Origin: Strigamia acuminata
Taxonomy: Eukaryota; Arthropoda; Chilopoda; Geophilomorpha; Linotaeniidae
Length of the DNA: 64,000 bases
NCBI GenBank assembly: GCA_949358305.1
Contig: OX442320.1
Coordinates: forward strand, 3,302,259 to 3,366,258
Direction: 5' to 3'
Shown: piece after piece, positions 63,747-64,000 of the stretch
How the letters are laid out: the number at the start of each line of letters is the position of its first letter
How positions within the stretch are numbered: position 1 is the stretch's first letter
The notes under the pieces: model-generated
Told to the model about the DNA's origin: nothing
What the model saw: only the letters and a program-made list of their open reading frames with translations
Databases searched by the model: none
Translations under genes and position numbers: made by a program

Positions 63747-64000
63747 TTATTCTTTATTTATTGTCGCTGATAGTTTGTAATTACTCAAGAGCTTCGAGAA
63801 ACTACTTAAAAGTTTGTCTTCAAAATTTTGAAAAATGGCAGCCAGCAAATCCCACATTTCAATATCTCTGAACATTCCCTCAAGTAATGTGAAATCTTTT
63901 ACAATACTGCCAGCAAACGTCTTGTCTTTGATAAGATTGTTGATGATCTCATGATTAAATTGAAGTGAATTACTCATGTAACTCATGATATTAGAAATAC
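63747..64000 (-). CDS. possible C-terminal exon of an unknown gene, open at window edge
   Basis: The minus-strand frame ending TAA at 63747-63749 stays open through 84 codons to the window edge. It reads as an alternating hydrophobic/charged helix-like sequence (FTLLEGMFRDIEMWDLLAAI, FEDKLLSSFSKLLSN), more protein-like than neighbouring ORFs. AATAAA occurs within the last codons. No family is recognised, and chance cannot be excluded. Confidence 0.35.
   Translation of the reverse strand, partial: ISNIMSYMSNSLQFNHEIINNLIKDKTFAGSIVKDFTLLEGMFRDIEMWDLLAAIFQNFEDKLLSSFSKLLSNYKLSATINKE

Overview
This is AT-rich, TE-dense eukaryotic nuclear DNA. It is most likely from an arthropod and probably not a fly; I cannot name the order. 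The main evidence is a split three-immunoglobulin-domain gene of the DIP/lachesin neuronal adhesion type at 49.7-56.3 kb, plus abundant LTR retrotransposons, MITEs and minisatellites.

Layout. 1-4.28 kb is the left end of an LTR retrotransposon on the minus strand: start of pol, a very long gag, a tRNA-Pro-like primer binding site and an 868-bp LTR. 4.3-8.5 kb is mostly low-copy sequence with a 5S-rRNA-derived relic. 8.49-13.25 kb is a complete Ty1/copia element (minus strand) with 208-bp LTRs differing at one base and a 5-bp target duplication. 13.26-49.6 kb has no gene I can support. It holds 20-22-bp minisatellites, nested hAT, piggyBac-like, pogo/Tigger and unassigned TA-flanked MITEs, and a foldback element whose loop carries a tRNA-like sequence. 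It may be a long intron or upstream region of the DIP-type gene, whose signal-peptide exon is not visible.

49.67-56.31 kb holds eight exons of the DIP-type gene (plus strand), ending in a GPI-anchor-like tail. Its introns carry a minisatellite and several MITEs. At 57.0 kb there is a promoter-like, GC-richer stretch with a possible short first exon. 57.89-59.41 kb is a very young non-autonomous LTR element of TR-GAG type: identical 176-bp LTRs, GTACT target duplication, and one Gag-like ORF with a SAP-like motif and no pol. 61.82-62.37 kb is an intact 183-codon ORF resembling actinoporin-like (sea-anemone cytolysin fold) proteins, the most unexpected host-type gene here. At the right edge a minus-strand reading frame leaves the window.

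The three retroelements use three different primer types (Pro-like, initiator-Met-like, Ser-like). The most notable items are the actinoporin-like gene, the TR-GAG element, the gag/pol frameshift signal, the tRNA-like unit inside a foldback element, and the several unrelated minisatellites with a common period of about 20 bp. All family calls come from reading motifs by eye; no database search was run.
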